Positions 5,235-5,385 of a DNA stretch of 5,385 bases are shown here, piece after piece (position 1 is the stretch's first letter; each line of letters begins with the position of its first letter). This stretch comes from Propionibacterium sp. (lineage in GTDB: Bacteria; Actinomycetota; Actinomycetes; Propionibacteriales; Propionibacteriaceae), in NCBI GenBank assembly GCA_012514785.1, contig JAAYZP010000253.1:1-5385 (forward strand). Direction: 5' to 3'. The notes beneath the pieces were generated by a model, which did not search any database, was not told the DNA's origin, and saw only the letters and a list, made by a program, of their open reading frames with translations. The translations under genes were made by a program, and so were the position numbers.

Positions 5235-5376
5235 ATGTATTGAGCGCTGACCGCGACGAAGGAGCTGTCGGCTGGTCGAGGTCTTCGTGGGGTGGCGCCT
5301 GCGCTGGTTTAGCTGCGTGCGCTGGGGGTGGTTTCGACCACGGGCAGCTCCTTCGTCGCGGCCCGGCTCAACCATC
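5234..5376. repeat. Long composite inverted repeat downstream of metG
   Basis: Two inverted arms of about 43-46 bases face each other across a 54-base centre. Matching blocks, outside to inside, are GATG/CATC (5234-5237 and 5373-5376), TTGAGC/GCTCAA (5240-5245 and 5366-5371), CCGCGACGAAGGAGCTG and its exact complement (5251-5267 and 5345-5361), and TGGTCGA/TCGACCA (5273-5279 and 5334-5340). That is 34 potential pairs, with short internal loops between blocks. The right arm can also fold locally, GGTGGTT (5327-5333) with AACCATC (5370-5376). The centre holds a direct repeat TGCGCTGG (5300-5307 and 5318-5325). No gene or U tract was found. It could be a terminator-like structure for metG, a small non-autonomous mobile repeat, or a member of an intergenic repeat family. 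Confidence 0.8.
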
Positions 5377-5385
5377 TGGCGTTGG

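Noticed and set aside
5300..5325. TGCGCTGG direct repeat as the start of a CRISPR or tandem array
   Set aside because: Only two eight-base copies with an 18-base period; no further units or spacers are seen.
3360..5375. Very long open minus-strand frame opposite metG, continuous with the membrane gene
   Set aside because: The translation is Arg/Val/Leu-rich without recognisable domains, as expected opposite a G/C-rich gene. Membrane-protein composition starts only after ATG 3359.

Overview
The window is chromosomal DNA of a high-GC Gram-positive bacterium (Actinomycetota). The evidence is strong G/C bias at third codon positions, a methionyl-tRNA synthetase with the KxSSS signature loop I associate with actinobacteria, an RNase HI joined to an NTF2-like tail, and TANNNT boxes six or seven bases before ATG codons, as in actinobacterial leaderless genes. 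A Propionibacteriales-like host is plausible, but the sequence alone does not fix a genus.

Layout: (1) positions 22-1987, plus strand: adenosine deaminase (add) overlapping a ribonuclease HI whose C-terminus carries a DUF4440/SnoaL-like domain. (2) Positions 2009-2914: a minus-strand type II toxin-antitoxin pair, with a Phd/YefM-like antitoxin and a PIN-domain VapC toxin. It is bracketed by two direct copies of a palindrome-rich repeat that share 46 identical bases. (3) Positions 2922-3359, minus strand: a small four-helix membrane protein of unknown function, divergent from (4) metG, positions 3453-5234, plus strand, a complete methionyl-tRNA synthetase. (5) Positions 5234-5376: a long composite inverted repeat starting at the metG stop codon and running almost to the end of the window.

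How the genes work together: add (purine salvage) and the RNase H gene are probably co-transcribed, with the second start inside the end of the first gene. The vapBC pair looks like a self-contained, autoregulated accessory cassette between rnhA and the membrane gene; a perfect 7+1+7 palindrome lies just upstream of the antitoxin's likely -10 box. The membrane gene and metG share a 93-base divergent promoter region, and each has a -10-like box exactly seven bases before its ATG, so both mRNAs may be leaderless.

There is no CRISPR array, no recognisable tRNA or rRNA, and no transposase. The most unusual signals are the repeats flanking vapBC, the structured inverted repeat after metG, and the RNase H-DUF4440 fusion with a DLF motif in its linker.
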